From Filosporella fistucella (lineage: Eukaryota; Ascomycota; Leotiomycetes; Helotiales), in assembly GCA_030077755.1 (NCBI GenBank), contig JAQJZZ010000010.1:6014001-6078000 (forward strand): DNA of 64,000 nucleotides, read 5' to 3'. A model generated the notes under the pieces. It did not search any database and was not told where the DNA came from. It saw only the letters and a list, made by a program, of their open reading frames with translations. This document shows positions 34,218-46,545 of the stretch, one piece after another; position 1 is the first letter of the stretch, and every line of letters starts with the position of its first letter. Position numbers and translations under genes: made by a program.

Positions 34218-35833
34218 ATGTCTCCTCAGGTTGAGAACATGAAGGACCTTGCAATGGAGTCCAAGGAGAGCCCTTCCGATTCGGACATCGAAAAAGGCGT
34301 TGGTTCCTTTGGAAACACGTCTGACTATATTGTCGACAGGGCACTGGAGAAGAAGTTGCTTTGGAAATTTGACTTGCACATTCTTCCCATGCTTGCAATT
34401 ATGTATCTCTTCAAGTACATGCACCAAACCACATTAGCTACAGTAGACGCTGACCAGATTGAAGCTCAATCGACAAATCGAACCTGGGAAACGCCAAAAC
34501 CGACGGAATGACAAAAGATCTCCACTTCAAAGGAAACCAGTACAATATCCTTCTATCAATCTTCTACGTCCCTCTCGTTCTCACAGGACCGCCAATGAAT
34601 ATGCTCACCAAGCGCTTCGGAGCCAAATTCGTTCTCCCAATTGCAATGATGATTTTTGGAGGCATGGCAATGATCAGTGCTGGCGTGAAGAACTTTGGTG
34701 GTATTGTCACGACGAGATGGTTCTTAGGAATGGCTGAGTCTGGATTCTATCCTGGTGTCATTTTTTATCTCACCACTTTTTACAAGCGGAATGAGCTTGC
34801 TGGTAGATTGTCTATCTTCTATGCGGCATCTGAAGTGGCTGGAGCCTTCACGGGGCTCATCGCATTTGGTGTTTTTCAAATCAAATCAGCTTTGCATGGT
34901 TGGCAATATCTTTTCTTGATTGAAGGTATGTTTTGCTCGTATTATCCAGTGAGATTAATTTCTGACAATACGCCAGGAGGACTTACAGTCCTTGGTGGAA
35001 TCATTGCCATCATCGTGCTCCCCAAATCTGCCGCAACTGCTTATTTCCTAAACGACGAACAGAAGAGACTCGCATATCACCGCATCGCATCCAACTCTTC
35101 AACTGTAGTCGATTCAAAGTTCTCCTTTCGCCAAGCCATACGAGTATTCAAAGAAGACAGACTCTGGCCAGTATACATGATTATCGGTTTCTGTACAGGC
35201 GTGCCGCTATTCTCGGTCTCCAATTTCCTACCTCAGATTGTCGCGCAGCTTGGATACAGTACCGTCAAGACAAATTTGTACACTGTTGCTCCAAATGTGG
35301 TTGGAGCTTGCTGTGTCGTCTTCGTGGCATTTTCCTCAGACTACTGGGGAGATCGATCAATACATCTGGCTTCAACACTCGCTACAACGGCAGGAGGATT
35401 TGTCATTCTCGCGTGTGTTGACGTCCCAAACAATTTACACGTGGGATATTTTGCTTGCTTTCTGCTCTGCGCTGGTGGATTCATTACTTCCCCGCTCCTG
35501 TCGACTTGGTACAACAATAATACACCAGATGAAAACCAGAGAGCAATTCTTACTCCTGTTATGGTAGCCACCGCAAACTCGATGGGGCTTGTAGCTGCGA
35601 ATATATTCACAGAGAAGAGCGCACCTCGCTACTTGATGGCGAGTATCATTTGTGCTTGCTTTGGATTTGCTGGGTCAGCAATCGCTCTTGGCTTGGGATT
35701 TTGGATGAAGCATGATAATGCTAGGAGAAATAGACTACAGGGAGTCAATACGAAAGCAGGAGATGTGCCAACAAGTGAGATGGAAGGAGGACAGAAACAT
35801 CCGAGCTGGAGATGGATGGGTGGGGTCCCTTGA
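34218..35833 (+). CDS. MFS transporter, anion:cation symporter (DAL5/allantoate permease-like)
   Basis: join(34218..34414,34465..34925,34977..35833), 504 aa. Spliced, the first junction gives LFNSIDKSNLGNAKTDG, the signature of the fungal ACS/DAL5 family; unspliced, the frame ends at once. YNILLSIFYVPLVLTG, RWFLGMAESGFYPGV and YLFLIEG follow, and twelve hydrophobic segments fit. Intron 2 (34926-34976, 51 nt) keeps frame and has no stop, but splicing gives the expected IEGGLTVLGG. The family carries vitamins, nicotinate-type anions and allantoate; substrate here unknown. Divergent from the esterase, so co-regulation is possible. Confidence 0.92.
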
Positions 35834-36842
35834 GTCAGTTTTCAAGCACCAAGTCAGAATGACTTGCAAGTGCATCATTAATGGGAAATGATATGTACGC
35901 AAATTATACACACCTAAAGCAAAGGGAAGTTTCATTCAATGCGTTGAATCCAGGTCCTCCGTATGCGTATGTTGATTAATCAAAAGAAAACGACTCGGCG
36001 AAATTCACCTCGGTACCTACTTCAAGGGGTTCAGGAAGGAAAGCAAGTCAATTGTAGACGGGCTCATTCTCAATATTTCTTCATAGTGGAAACTTGATTG
36101 ACTTGATGTTTCCGTTCCGTTTTATGTCTTAAATCTGACTCTCTCGAAACAGCCACCACGGCTAGAAAAATGAGTCGAGTACTGCGTCCACATCGTGTAC
36201 AACTTCTACCTACTCCAACTTTCCCCATCTCCCCCTCGTTTAAAAACTTTCGCTTTCAAATTCCCCGAACTATTGCGGGGCAAACCTTCGGTGATTCTGT
36301 ATATAGTTGCATCTCCGTCATAAATATGTTCAAAGTGAAGTGGACAAGTCTTCTCTGACAATTAAACACAACTTCTTTTCCCTTTATCCCAAGGTCAGTT
36401 GGTAAGCTCGCCGCTTCTACTCAGACGCTAATCACCCAGCCTGAGCAGTACCAACTACTCACTCACGCATTTTATCTTCGATCAGGCTGGATAGGCAAGG
36501 TCGTTTTTATCTCATTTTTGTCGAATTTTGGCGATGATATCTGAGTAGCCCACACAGGCCCTCATGAAAATAGATCCACATTATGTCATGGATAAGTGCC
36601 TTAATATAGCCTAGGTATTAATAGATTATATTGTGTAAAATGTGATTTATCAGCTTTATATATCCTTTAGAGCTAGTTCAACTTTAGCCCCTATTAATAA
36701 ATTAGCATATCTATAATTCTTCAATAATAATATTTGGAGGAAGAGACTTAAAAACGAATTTCAGTGGTTTCTCGCCATTTATATACTTATCCATAGCATA
36801 ATCCAAAAGATTTCAAAGCTCATTAAACTTATGAAAAGATTA
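35834..36842. other. intergenic with A/T- and TA-rich core
   Basis: About 1 kb. From 36590 to 36760 the sequence is strongly A/T- and TpA-rich compared with its surroundings. A 31-codon frame on the minus strand (36711-36803, DYAMDKYINGEKPLKFVF...) could be a lost last exon of the acyltransferase. Confidence 0.4.
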
Positions 36843-38474
36843 TCACTTACAAACTCCAGCTCGAAAGCTACCACTCAGCCAATAATTTCCACCAGCATCT
36901 TGTCCAAAAATTTGGACTGAGTTACGAGGAAAGCTATCCGAGTGTCCGACTGAGAATCCGTAAGATGGTCGCCCAACAGAATTTGCTCTCCTATCAAGCG
37001 AAATTCCTTCTTTCATCACAGCACTGGAAAAGTCCATTTTGTAGAATCTCGCTTTCGACCAGTTGCTGTAACTGAACAAGAGCGAGCTTGTATCCCCCAT
37101 AACAAATGGACCACCCCTGAGAATATGAAAATAGGCTTCCATTTGATCAATTGTTCCTTGCTCCACGATAGCTCTTCGTAAAGCCTTGGCAGTGTCAGAT
37201 ATTGGTTTTGACAGGATCTCATGGCGCGGCAGAAATGTATAAACAGCTGCCACTGCATTTGACACATATGAGTTACCATGTGGTAGGAGAGTTGTTGATA
37301 GTATTCCACGAAGACTGAAGGCGTTCATTATTTCTATTGTACGATCTGTCCAAAATATCAGTATAATTCTCTGATTGAGCATCTGGAACCATATGGTTTA
37401 AGGGTTTTCTGGCACGCTTGATAACTATTGAGCTCACCACTCTCGATAAATGTTTCGAGGTCGAATATGCTTTAATAAACAGATAATAGGAAAGGGTTAA
37501 CTGACTCCGAATCCAAGGCATCTCTTTCAACACGAGACGAGTGAACCATGCTGTGAGTATATCGCTATCGCTGAGAAAGGGCGTTTGAGACCCGATGTCG
37601 CTCAAGGTTGCTTCCTTGATAGTAGCAAATGTAGAAGCGGGTATACACAATGTTCTGTCCTCTTCTGTCATATACCACTTCTCCCAGAATAGCTCAATTA
37701 TATACCGCACCCCAAATATAGCTAAATTTAGTCCTTTGAGCTGAAAATCCGCCAGGACATACCTCTCTGCTGGCGAGGAGCCGTAAGATGCCAGGGGATC
37801 GTAATCAAACCCCGTAAGTTGGGGAACTTCATGTTCTTTGCCGTTGAGGACGAGTGTCCATGCTTCAAAGAGGTTGGATACTCCCATGGCATCTGCGAAC
37901 CAATGGGGCCAAGTGAATGAGATCAAGGTAGCATCAGAAAATGACACAATATGGAGAGACATCTGTGGGGCATCGGTATAGATATAGTCCTCGAGCTTAC
38001 TCGGGGTATCTGGGTGCCGAGCAAACGAATTGAACATTTTATGATCTGAGTGAACAGATGGGCGAGTAGTCGCTTTTGGTAGTCGAGAGGTGATGGGATC
38101 ATGATCTATTCTAGTTTGATAATGAACCTGTGTATATCTGAACGCAGGTCTTTCCTTGCTGAAGGATGCAGGAACATGGTACTCAAGCCTGCCACTATTT
38201 TCCTATGAACTGTCAAAGCACGAAATATATAAGTCATTGTTTCATATCTCACGTCAAGTCGTACACGGCTGCCTAACTTTCTCCAGTTTCCCAACTCAAT
38301 TAAGTTTGTCAAGGCCGCTTTGAGTTTCTCTGCATCGAGTACGTCATCGAAACGTAGCGTGAGATCAATCACGACAGCTCGGTTTGGGGGTGTATCATCG
38401 TGGCCATTCAATTGGATTATGGTGTCTGTAACCACAGTTTCAGGCTTCAATCGCGGGTTGCTAAATGGCCACAT
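36843..38474 (-). CDS. BAHD-like/fungal acyltransferase (transferase family)
   Basis: Proposed complement(join(36843..37345,37506..38202,38253..38474)), 473 aa from MWPFSNP. The first intron is secure: after it the frame gives ENSGRLEYHVP. HWFAD (His 174, Asp 178) is the HxxxD catalytic motif, in FTWPHWFADAMG. SDSDILTAWFTRLV and NYWLSG are typical of the fungal transferase family, whose members acylate secondary-metabolite hydroxyls from acyl-CoA. The second intron (37346-37505, donor GTCAGT) is inferred because it joins PWIRN to RTIEIMNAFSLRG. An alternative (GTGAGC donor near 37430) is possible. An in-frame upstream start behind an intron-like CTAACCAAAAACTGCAG cannot be excluded. The end AGVCK may be truncated. 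Confidence 0.75.
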
Positions 38475-39453
38475 AGCTGCCCAGGCCAAATATGCCGAAG
38501 ATATCTGCAGTTTTTGGTTAGTTGAGCTTGAGAAGAGGGCATTTTTTCAAATATTAAGGACATTGGAGTTATATACAATGTGCAGAGACTGTACTCGATT
38601 TGGAGATACGAAGCACATGGATTCAGGTATATAACCTTGCGTAGATCTCAGCAACAGCAACCAACATATTTGGAGCTCTAAAGCCATTGGGTCGCGAATG
38701 TTAGATAGAATGACCCCAGGACCGTTCGGCCCGAAAGTTTAGAATCATTAATTTAGGCTGAAGTCGGATTTTTCCAACTATAACCATTCATAAAACCCCT
38801 TTCTTTTTCATGTTGAACCCAGACGTTCGGACACACGGGCCGTCTCGGTCTCCAAATGTAGTTCGGCTCGGGAAACAGCCAATCATAAATTAGCACATAG
38901 GTGAGGTGGCTCATTGTTGGAAGCCCTCACTTCAGCGAGCAGAGTCGGATAAATGACAGGATGCTGACAATTCCACAGAAAGCATCTAACTTCATCTGTA
39001 CAAACAGTGTTCACCAGAGCCCTACTCTATGTAAATACAGTCTCTGTTGTGTGTTTTCTCGAGTGCAAAAATTTAGATGAAAATTGCATCAAGGCAAGAA
39101 GATCCGCGAAATCACCAAAACAACCTCGAAGTCGAAAGAGATAATCGATTCAGAATCGCGAAAGTGCACAGTATTAGAGAGATATAAAGCCTTTGAAATC
39201 ACTGAGAAGTCGGTTCAAGTGATATTCAGTTACAATTCACCTGCCAATTTAAGATATACTGGTCTTACGGCTTGCGTTAAAAAGGCCGTTTGTCCAAAGC
39301 TCTGCCCATAATCAGACCAGACTACTTCATCGTCGAAAAACTTTTCCATGCCTGGTCTGTGACAATTGCTTAATTCAATCTTACACTACGGCTTCTGATT
39401 ACTGAAATCTCAAGGATGAAATGCTTAATTACCGGTGTCGTATAATAACGATT
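38475..39453. other. intergenic, no gene seen
   Basis: Upstream of the acyltransferase; a 75-aa frame at 39084 (+) has no features. Ends where carboxylesterase-like sequence begins. Confidence 0.35.
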
Positions 39454-40064
39454 GTTATCCCGTGTGAGCGGCGCAGCTGCAGCTGCACTCGCTGCCTCTA
39501 CTCAGAACATTATTGCATGTCCATTGGCGCGAGAGGTTCGGTAAGTGATCCTACTTGAACCAATGAACAGAATGTTGAGCAAACACATGACAAAGAATTT
39601 GGCTGGACTTACAACTTATCGTTACCAATACGCTGGCAATTTCACAAATCTATCTTCTGTTAGCGGGATAGGAGCGTATCACAGCTGTAAGTTCATAATT
39701 ATTCGCTATGAATCTCTGCTGACATAATATGCCAGCTGAACTACCATTGCTGTTTGGTACACACGATAATGTCTTCCCAGGACCCTCGTCAGCTTTTGAA
39801 TACAATGTCTTCGATGACATGGAAGGTAAGCTCTCTTCTCGAAAGTTTTTCCTGATTGGTACAATGGCTAATCTATGTCATAGCTGTTTGGCTTCATTTG
39901 CATCCAATTCTAGTGGGTAAACTGCTCGATGGACTGACGAAGAGGGGTATTTTGCCTAGCCTGAATATCAGCAAAATTCAAGCTCCATACTGCTGATTGA
40001 TTCGGAGGATATGCTACAATATCTCGTGACAGGCTAACGAATAGATGGAAATTGCACATTTTGA
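39454..40064 (+). pseudogene. C-terminal fragment of a type-B carboxylesterase
   Basis: Only the last quarter of a carboxylesterase/lipase is present. Readable blocks are ASTQNIIACPLAREVR, TYRYQYAGNFTNLSS, GIGAYHS joined by a GTAAGT...CAG intron to AELPLLFGTHDN, then FASNSSG, WTDEEGYFA, LIDSEDMLQYLVTG and RIDGNCTF. In that final frame three stops interrupt: TAA 39918-39920, TAG 39957-39959 (expected Trp) and TAA 40035-40037, before the natural TGA at 40062-40064. The catalytic Ser and Glu regions and about 400 N-terminal residues are missing. The His region of the family would lie near GAYHS. No intact copy in the window. A remnant, not an active enzyme. Confidence 0.85.
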
Positions 40065-40715
40065 TCGTCTAAATTTCGATGGCTATGGGCTGTTGAAAAA
40101 GAAGTAATGTATTGTGGAAGCCATTATATAGGATCTTCTCTGTAAATTGAAGGAATCCTCCTATTTCCATCATCATATCTCTCACGTTGTACATTGATGC
40201 TTCGGATGAAGTCGTAAATAAACTTTCAAAAGTCCCAAGACCTTGCCCTGTCAAATACCATAAGGAATATTTAAGATTCCGAGATTCACACCAATGGTTC
40301 CAAAGTTACCTTTCTTGTCATCAATATGTGCTTAGACAGCATTAGCTGCCGAAGAAAGTCCCATCCATCGGCTCTGCAAGCCGGCTGGTCGTCCCGTGTT
40401 TCTGACAGCGGTACGATATTTGAGATCTTTGGCATGAGGGTTAGATGACGATAAATTCACAACCTCGGATTATCCTTATCCAGCGGAGAATGTCCGTGTG
40501 CTGGCTTCGGTCATGTTTCCCTCGATGGAGTACCGTTAGCCGACTGAAGTGTGGCCGTTGTCTTCATCGTGAGTGAAACAGCCACTTGCTATTCGACTCT
40601 AATTTCTCGCATTTGAGAGCAAAGACCGCAGTAGTGCAAACAAAGCCAGTCTCTGGGTGCTTCAGTTATTGAATCTTAATAATTTCAAAAATATTTTCTA
40701 CAAGACCATGAAATA
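40065..40715. other. intergenic, no gene seen
   Basis: Between the esterase remnant and the ankyrin-type locus; the 61-aa minus frame at 40069 has no features. Confidence 0.35.
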
Positions 40716-43244
40716 TCACCATCTTAATGTGTAATTTGATTGAAACGGAATTGCAGGAGAACGAAGTGGCACATTAGGGTTCTTTCCCTGACGCTCCATA
40801 GCAGATTCGAGGACTCCCACGAATCTCTCGTCAGCAATTCTCTCTTCTCTACCCAGAAACTCTCTATGGTGTCTCTCCTGGACAAAAAACAGAGATGCCT
40901 CGGGATCAGCTTCGAACTCAAGTAAAACCCGTACATTCTCAATGATATGATTCTCTACAGCTCTGAATAGTGCTGTCTTGCTCGCTTTGTCCATGTCATC
41001 CTGGTCAGCGCCTGGGATGAGTAGAAATCGCAAGACGTGATACGTTCCTTTCATAGCCGCCACTTCGGTCAGCAAACCTGGTGTTATTTGATTGCTGCCA
41101 ATGTCAATTAGAGCGCGGATTGTATCGATGTGACCTTCGGTGGCTGCCATGAACATTGCATCGGGGCCCCAAGCATCTTCGGCATGAGCGTTGGCTCCTT
41201 TGCTTATAAGTAAGAGAACGATCTGAGTCATGTCTCTCTCGGCTGCTAAATGCAGTGCAGTCCTTTGTATCCAGTCTCTTGCGTCCGAGAATTTGGAGAT
41301 TGCCGGTGTGTAACTTTGGCTCCAGCGAGAGAACGGAAAGACCGGACAGAACCTCTCCCTGACGGGATGGCGGATGGCTGGCTGTGGTATGAAGTAACGG
41401 GATCGCTATAGTACATACTTTCGGAGTCTGTCGATTCCTCCCATGTCTCACCAGACCATCGAATTTGGGTTGCATTGGGTCGGTCCCATGAAGCTCTCGA
41501 AATAGGGCGTGCGTCCTTAGATTTCATACTTGATCGGGATGGTCGAGGCTGAGCAAGCGTAGAGAAGATGAGACAGGTCGCGGCTCGATTTGGTTCTCAA
41601 CCTTTGTATGATTTTGGGAAGAATTTGTTCAATGAATTGCTGCCTTTTCTTTTTTCTGGAAGGTGTATCAATTGGCTGTCCCAGGCTTTCCCTTAACTCC
41701 ATATCGATCGCTATCATTTCCCCTTCAGGCAGAAAGCTCCTAGTGTTGGGATCATAAATGAGGTTGCCACTCTGTAAGCTTGTGGGTCTTTTCCTGGGTT
41801 GGATATACTGCGCAGGCCCATCAAATATTGGTTCGGAAGGTTCAGGGTCCATCATAGCCACTTTCTTGGATGTCCTTATCCTGCTTGGCAATTTCTGTGT
41901 TTCTACACTAACTCCTCTATCATAACTATATCTCCGGTAGGGTGGACTACTCATCTGAGACAGGCCCTCGAGGGGCGACCAGAATGGCATTCTGCTCGCA
42001 ATTACAAACTTAGGACTTCTGGACCGTCCTCGTGCAAAGCCTCCTTCAAAATCCGGAAATTCTCCCACATTTTCGACTACTGACGCAGATACCTGGGGCT
42101 GAACCGTGCCTTCGTCTTCGTCTTCAATGCCAGCCAAGTCTGCAAACTGCTCGGAACAATTTTCTAAGTGCTCTGTCTCTGGCACTTCGGTGTGACATGG
42201 GATAGAAATATGAATATCGCGGGTACCTCGAGATATGACGCCCTGTTTGACTGTGGGATATGTTGGCTCAGTTGGCACTGGTATCACGTGATGCTGCGAT
42301 GCCACGGGCATTGGAGAGCGTTCAGAGTCGTCGCTATAATGATCGTTGATGGAAGTCGCAGGAATTGTGAACGTAAATAGATTATCACGAATGCCGTCCA
42401 GCGCGGAATCTTGAAACCTGAAGGTTGCAAACGTTTCCCACACAAGACCTTCGCTCTGGGTGTCTCCTGCGGAAGACATGACTCTAGACTTTGAAGTGTA
42501 CTCGTCGTAACTTTCTGCATAAGAGCATGTCTCCGCAATGAATCTCTGCAATATGATGTTTTCCTCCGTTGGCTCCTCTCCGACCCGTGGAGTCAAGGCT
42601 CTTGTTCTGAGAATCTGCTCAATTCGTGGAAGCTGGGATGTGGGGCGGTTCAAGTCTTGCTGCATTTGAGGTATATAGGCAGCATTATTTCGTATTTCTT
42701 CGGTGGTTAGCTCTATGAACTCAACGCATCGGAGTAGCAGAGGTATCTTGCTTGATCTCTCGATCATGAATTCTGTCTAGGTGTAAGCTTGAAGGCTTTC
42801 CTTGGTGGGGGTAAAATGGATAGACAAACGAAGCAATCACATCATAATGTCACGCTATAAGGCCCATATACAACGTCAACTTGTCTTTCAATTTCTGCAC
42901 ACCCTCCCGTCCAGTACCTCCCACTTCATGCTCTTTTTCAGTGATCCAGGCACGTATTTATCTACCAAAATGGTCATGTCCGTTATGACTCCACCGCAAA
43001 GTCCAATAACATGAATCAAACTGCTGCGCGATGCGGGAGGGTATTCGAAAGAATTTTCATCGCAATCAGTTTTCAACGTCTCTATACAGATCCCTAGACC
43101 AGAGAGATCGTTAGGCAACAACGACAGCTCTTTCTGAGTCTCGCGCACTCTACCTGCAACTTGCCGGATCTTGATGGCCAGTGGGCCGATTGATGCTAGT
43201 ATTCCAGCGCATGCCACTGTGATGGATAGAGGCTCCGTGAGTTC
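40716..43244 (-). pseudogene. probable STAND-type N-domain/ankyrin protein pseudogene
   Basis: The 5' part codes a fungal STAND N-terminal domain (TEPLSITVACAGILASIGPLA, LGICIETLKTDC). The codon where Met is expected, just before TEPLS, is CTC, and no in-frame ATG precedes it nearby. Near 42903-42911 the frame breaks: MKWEVLDG is followed one base off by EGVQKLKDKLTLYMGLI, the expected continuation. A 416-codon frame then runs to about 41517 (disordered, Ser/Pro-rich). It breaks again near 41540-41565 and 41290-41350 before ankyrin repeats (RTALHLAAERDMTQIVLLL, GPDAMFMAATEGHIDTI, KTALFRAVENHIIENVRVLL) to the stop at 40716. Some breaks might be introns, but the N-domain one has no room for one. 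Confidence 0.6.
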
Positions 43245-44087
43245 TGTATGATCTCTCCCTCGCGGGAACACTTGATGTTCAAGACATGTCGTCCTGAGCA
43301 GAGCGGCTGAGCATGCACTGCATGCAGTCTTGAGCGCAACAATACCTGCCTCTGTTGTATCCTCGGCCAATCAATAATGTCCTGATCATGTTTGGGACAA
43401 CATCGACTAAACGTTGTCTAAAGGCATCTCAAGAAGATCAATATTTTCCCCAATCGAGAGCTCTCTCATTGAATACAAATGAATGTGACGTGAACGCGAA
43501 GGAGACTAGGCAGTTGATTCTGATAGCGATGTTGCGTTATACTTTGGGACTTCGTAGCTAGTTGTGAATGTGGGACAGCTCATCACCAAAGTGGACGGCT
43601 AGACCGACCCCCACTTTCCCGCCAAACCGCTCGCCACTCATGAGACATCGGACCCGAGCGGATATATGGTCCATTCAACTCCTTCCCATTCAATACACCA
43701 AGATTTCGCAGCCAGGTTGGTTTGGCAGTGTCTGCAGACTACTGCGCATTAATCCAGATATCCGGATTCAAGAAAGCTAAAAGAAACCCAGATTATGGTA
43801 CTCGACAACGGCAATGATGCTAAATCAGGAAGGTCAGCGTTTGCAATTTCGTGTTAGCGGCTACACGTGCATCTATCGATGGTGATAACGATGCGGAGGT
43901 CGCCACTACTACAGATTGCCGATATTGGTTCCTGGAACTACGGTCGAGGATAAAATGCTTATATGTCTTGACTCTCTTGGCCGTTCTTGTATTCGAGTCC
44001 CAACCCCACGGTCCGAAGCTTGACCAGTATCTCGGAAATTCGCCTTGAAATTCTACAACCTGAATTCATCGACTCAATTGAGCAAGA
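43245..44087. other. intergenic, no gene seen
   Basis: Between the divergent ankyrin-type locus and the phosphoesterase gene. Short frames at 43355, 43568 and 43851 (+) look like noise. Confidence 0.35.
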
Positions 44088-46545
44088 ATGAGGGTTTCTC
44101 AAATCATCACGGGAGCGATAACAGTCGGCTTCGCTGCAGCATGCGATTCTTGCTACGGGCCTTCCACTGAGGTGGTTCATGAGAGGCTTGTCCGGAGGAT
44201 TCAGCCGGAGTCATCTGAGGCAACTGTCAATCCGAAGGCACCTTTGGAGTGGGGACAGATTAATTTCTTGCATACTGTTCGTCTCCCATTGAGAATATCG
44301 ACAAGCCTTGAACTAACTGAAAGCCACAGACTGATACTCATGGGTGGCTTGAAGGCCATCTGAAAGAGCAGAACTATGGTGCTGATGTAAGTTCGGTTTG
44401 TGTCTCCTCCACTGGAGACTGTCGAGGTGGACATTGAAGAACAAGAATGGGAATTTTCTGAGTTCCGAAGCATGGAAATCTCAAACTTTGTTGGAGGTCA
44501 ATTGGTTGACGAGAATATCATATAGTGGGGAGACTTTGTTTCCTTCCAGAGACACATGAAGCAGAAGGCTGGCAATTTGGCGGTGGACTTGCTGGTCGTT
44601 GACACGGGTAAATTTCGATTGCAATTTCACTACGTCTCTAACCCAAGCTAATGGGATCTATAGGTGACCTTCATGATGGAGCTGGTTTGAGTGATGCAGC
44701 TCTGCCAAACGGAGTTCTGTCAAATCCCATTTTCGACGAGATTGATTATGATGTGCTCTCAATTGGTATGGGGCAACTTCCTTGATATTGGAACTCTGCT
44801 GATATCTGCTCAGGAAATCATGAGCTCTATGTTTCTGAGATTGCATATGAACAGTAAGTGCTACTCTCTGGCTTTTTGAACTGTATAACTATGAGCAATC
44901 ACATCAGATGTTACATTTGTTGCATGTGCTAACTCGGTAGAATAGCTTTTACAACTTCAGCAAGGTTTGGGGCGAAAAATACTTGACGAGCAACGTCCAG
45001 ATCCTCAACCCTGCAACTGGAGCATTCGATTACATTGGAAACAAGTTCCGATACTTCAAGACGGCTCATGGTAAGCGGATCAGCCTTGAGCATTAAAAGA
45101 CCATCTGACATGTGTATAGGTCTCCGTATCATGTCTTTTGGCGTGCTTTTTGATTTCACAGGGAACTCCAACGTTTCGAAGGTCATCAAGGCTGCTGATA
45201 TGGTCAAGCAACAATGGTTCCTCGACGCCGTTAACTTCGATCAGCCAATTGACCTCTTCCTCGTGATCGGACACAACCCAATCCGATCCACTGATTATGC
45301 CAACACTCTTGGACTGGTTCATAAGACAATCAGAGCTCTGAAGCCTGAAACGCCAGTCCAGATGTTTGGTGGCCACAGCCATATCAGAGACTTCCAAGTT
45401 TATGATGATAGAAGTACTGCTATGGAGTCTGGTAAGTACATGCCAAGAAGTCGAACCCATTTCTGACAATGAAAGGACGCTACTGCGAGACTCTCGGCTG
45501 GCTATCAATGAGCGGCATCAATTCCTCCAGCTATACCGGTCTAATACAGCCAAGAGGTGTAGCTAACCCATCGAGAAAAGCCACCAATGCATCAAATTCC
45601 GGCATTGTATACTCTCGAAGATATCTTGATTGGAATCGACGCACCTTTGAGTACCACGCTACCAATTCTCAAGTTAGCACCTTCGACTACCACAGTGGTC
45701 TCCGAGTCTCAAGTGACATCACTGCCGTTCGAAAGAAGCTGAACCTTACCTCTCTCTACGGCTGCGCTCCAGAAACATACTGCGCGTCATGCAAGCCTTT
45801 CGGCGCAGCAGGAAACATCTTCACTCTGATTCCCATCGCCTTAGGCGCAACAGTGATCAATAAATCCCGCTCGGAGGTCGCTCGCTATATCCTTGTCAAC
45901 TCAGGCAGCATTCGCTTCGACCTTGTCAAAGGTCCCTTCACGTACGATGACAGCTTTATCGTCAGTCCGTTCAATGACGCCTTTCAATATATCCCCAATG
46001 TTCCATACGATATGGCCCGAAAAGTCCTCGCGGGTTTGAACGGAGCCGTATTACCAGACAAGAGAAACGATGGTTTAGTATACAATTCCATGCCCCAGGT
46101 GAAAGACTCTTGTGTGGACCCGACTATAAGTCTCGTCACAAGAAATACGGGCGAGCTCAGGTCCCGCAGCACAGGTTTCACTCGCCGCCAAACAGTCGTC
46201 ACGCCCGGGTATGTTACAACCGACGACTTCGGCGACGACGGGGACGATACTCCACACTCCAAGATTCCATCCTACACTCAACCGAACTATATCCAAGGCA
46301 ACGCCTCTTTCCCTACCGATGGAACCAACCCAGCTGTCGTGGATGTAGTTTTCTTTGACTATTTCGCTAGCACGGTTGTCTCGGTTTTGAATGGATTCGG
46401 AGGTGCGTATTCGTTGAGCGATGTGCAGTACTACGTTGATCAGAGCTATACGGCGCAGAACTATTTGCCGGATTATGCGAAGTTGTACTGGCAGACGAAT
46501 GTGCCGAATTGTCCCGTGGGAGAGGGTGTGGGGTATAATGATTGA
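44088..46545 (+). CDS. secreted metallophosphoesterase, 5'-nucleotidase-like
   Basis: Eight exons: join(44088..44276,44330..44386,44526..44607,44664..44765,44814..44853,44946..45070,45120..45431,45476..46545), 658 aa. Signal peptide MRVSQIITGAITVGFAAA. The metal-binding motifs come in order across the junctions: TDTHGWLEGH (exon 2), DTGDLHDGAG (exons 3/4), GNHELY (exons 4/5), VIGHNPIRS and GGHSHIRD (exon 7). The C-terminal half (from GRYCETLGWLS) carries CAPETYCASCKPFG and a repeated-Asn secreted domain. It resembles fungal Ser/Thr-phosphatase/5'-nucleotidase family proteins that release phosphate outside the cell; actual substrate unknown. Intron 2 (139 nt) is longer than the rest, and its acceptor is the least certain join. 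Confidence 0.9.

Noticed and set aside
36370..36500. Possible tRNA-like sequence
   Set aside because: No A/B box pair and no cloverleaf could be drawn by eye.
43980..44010. TTCGAGTCC resembling a tRNA B box
   Set aside because: No matching A box or acceptor stem at the right distance.
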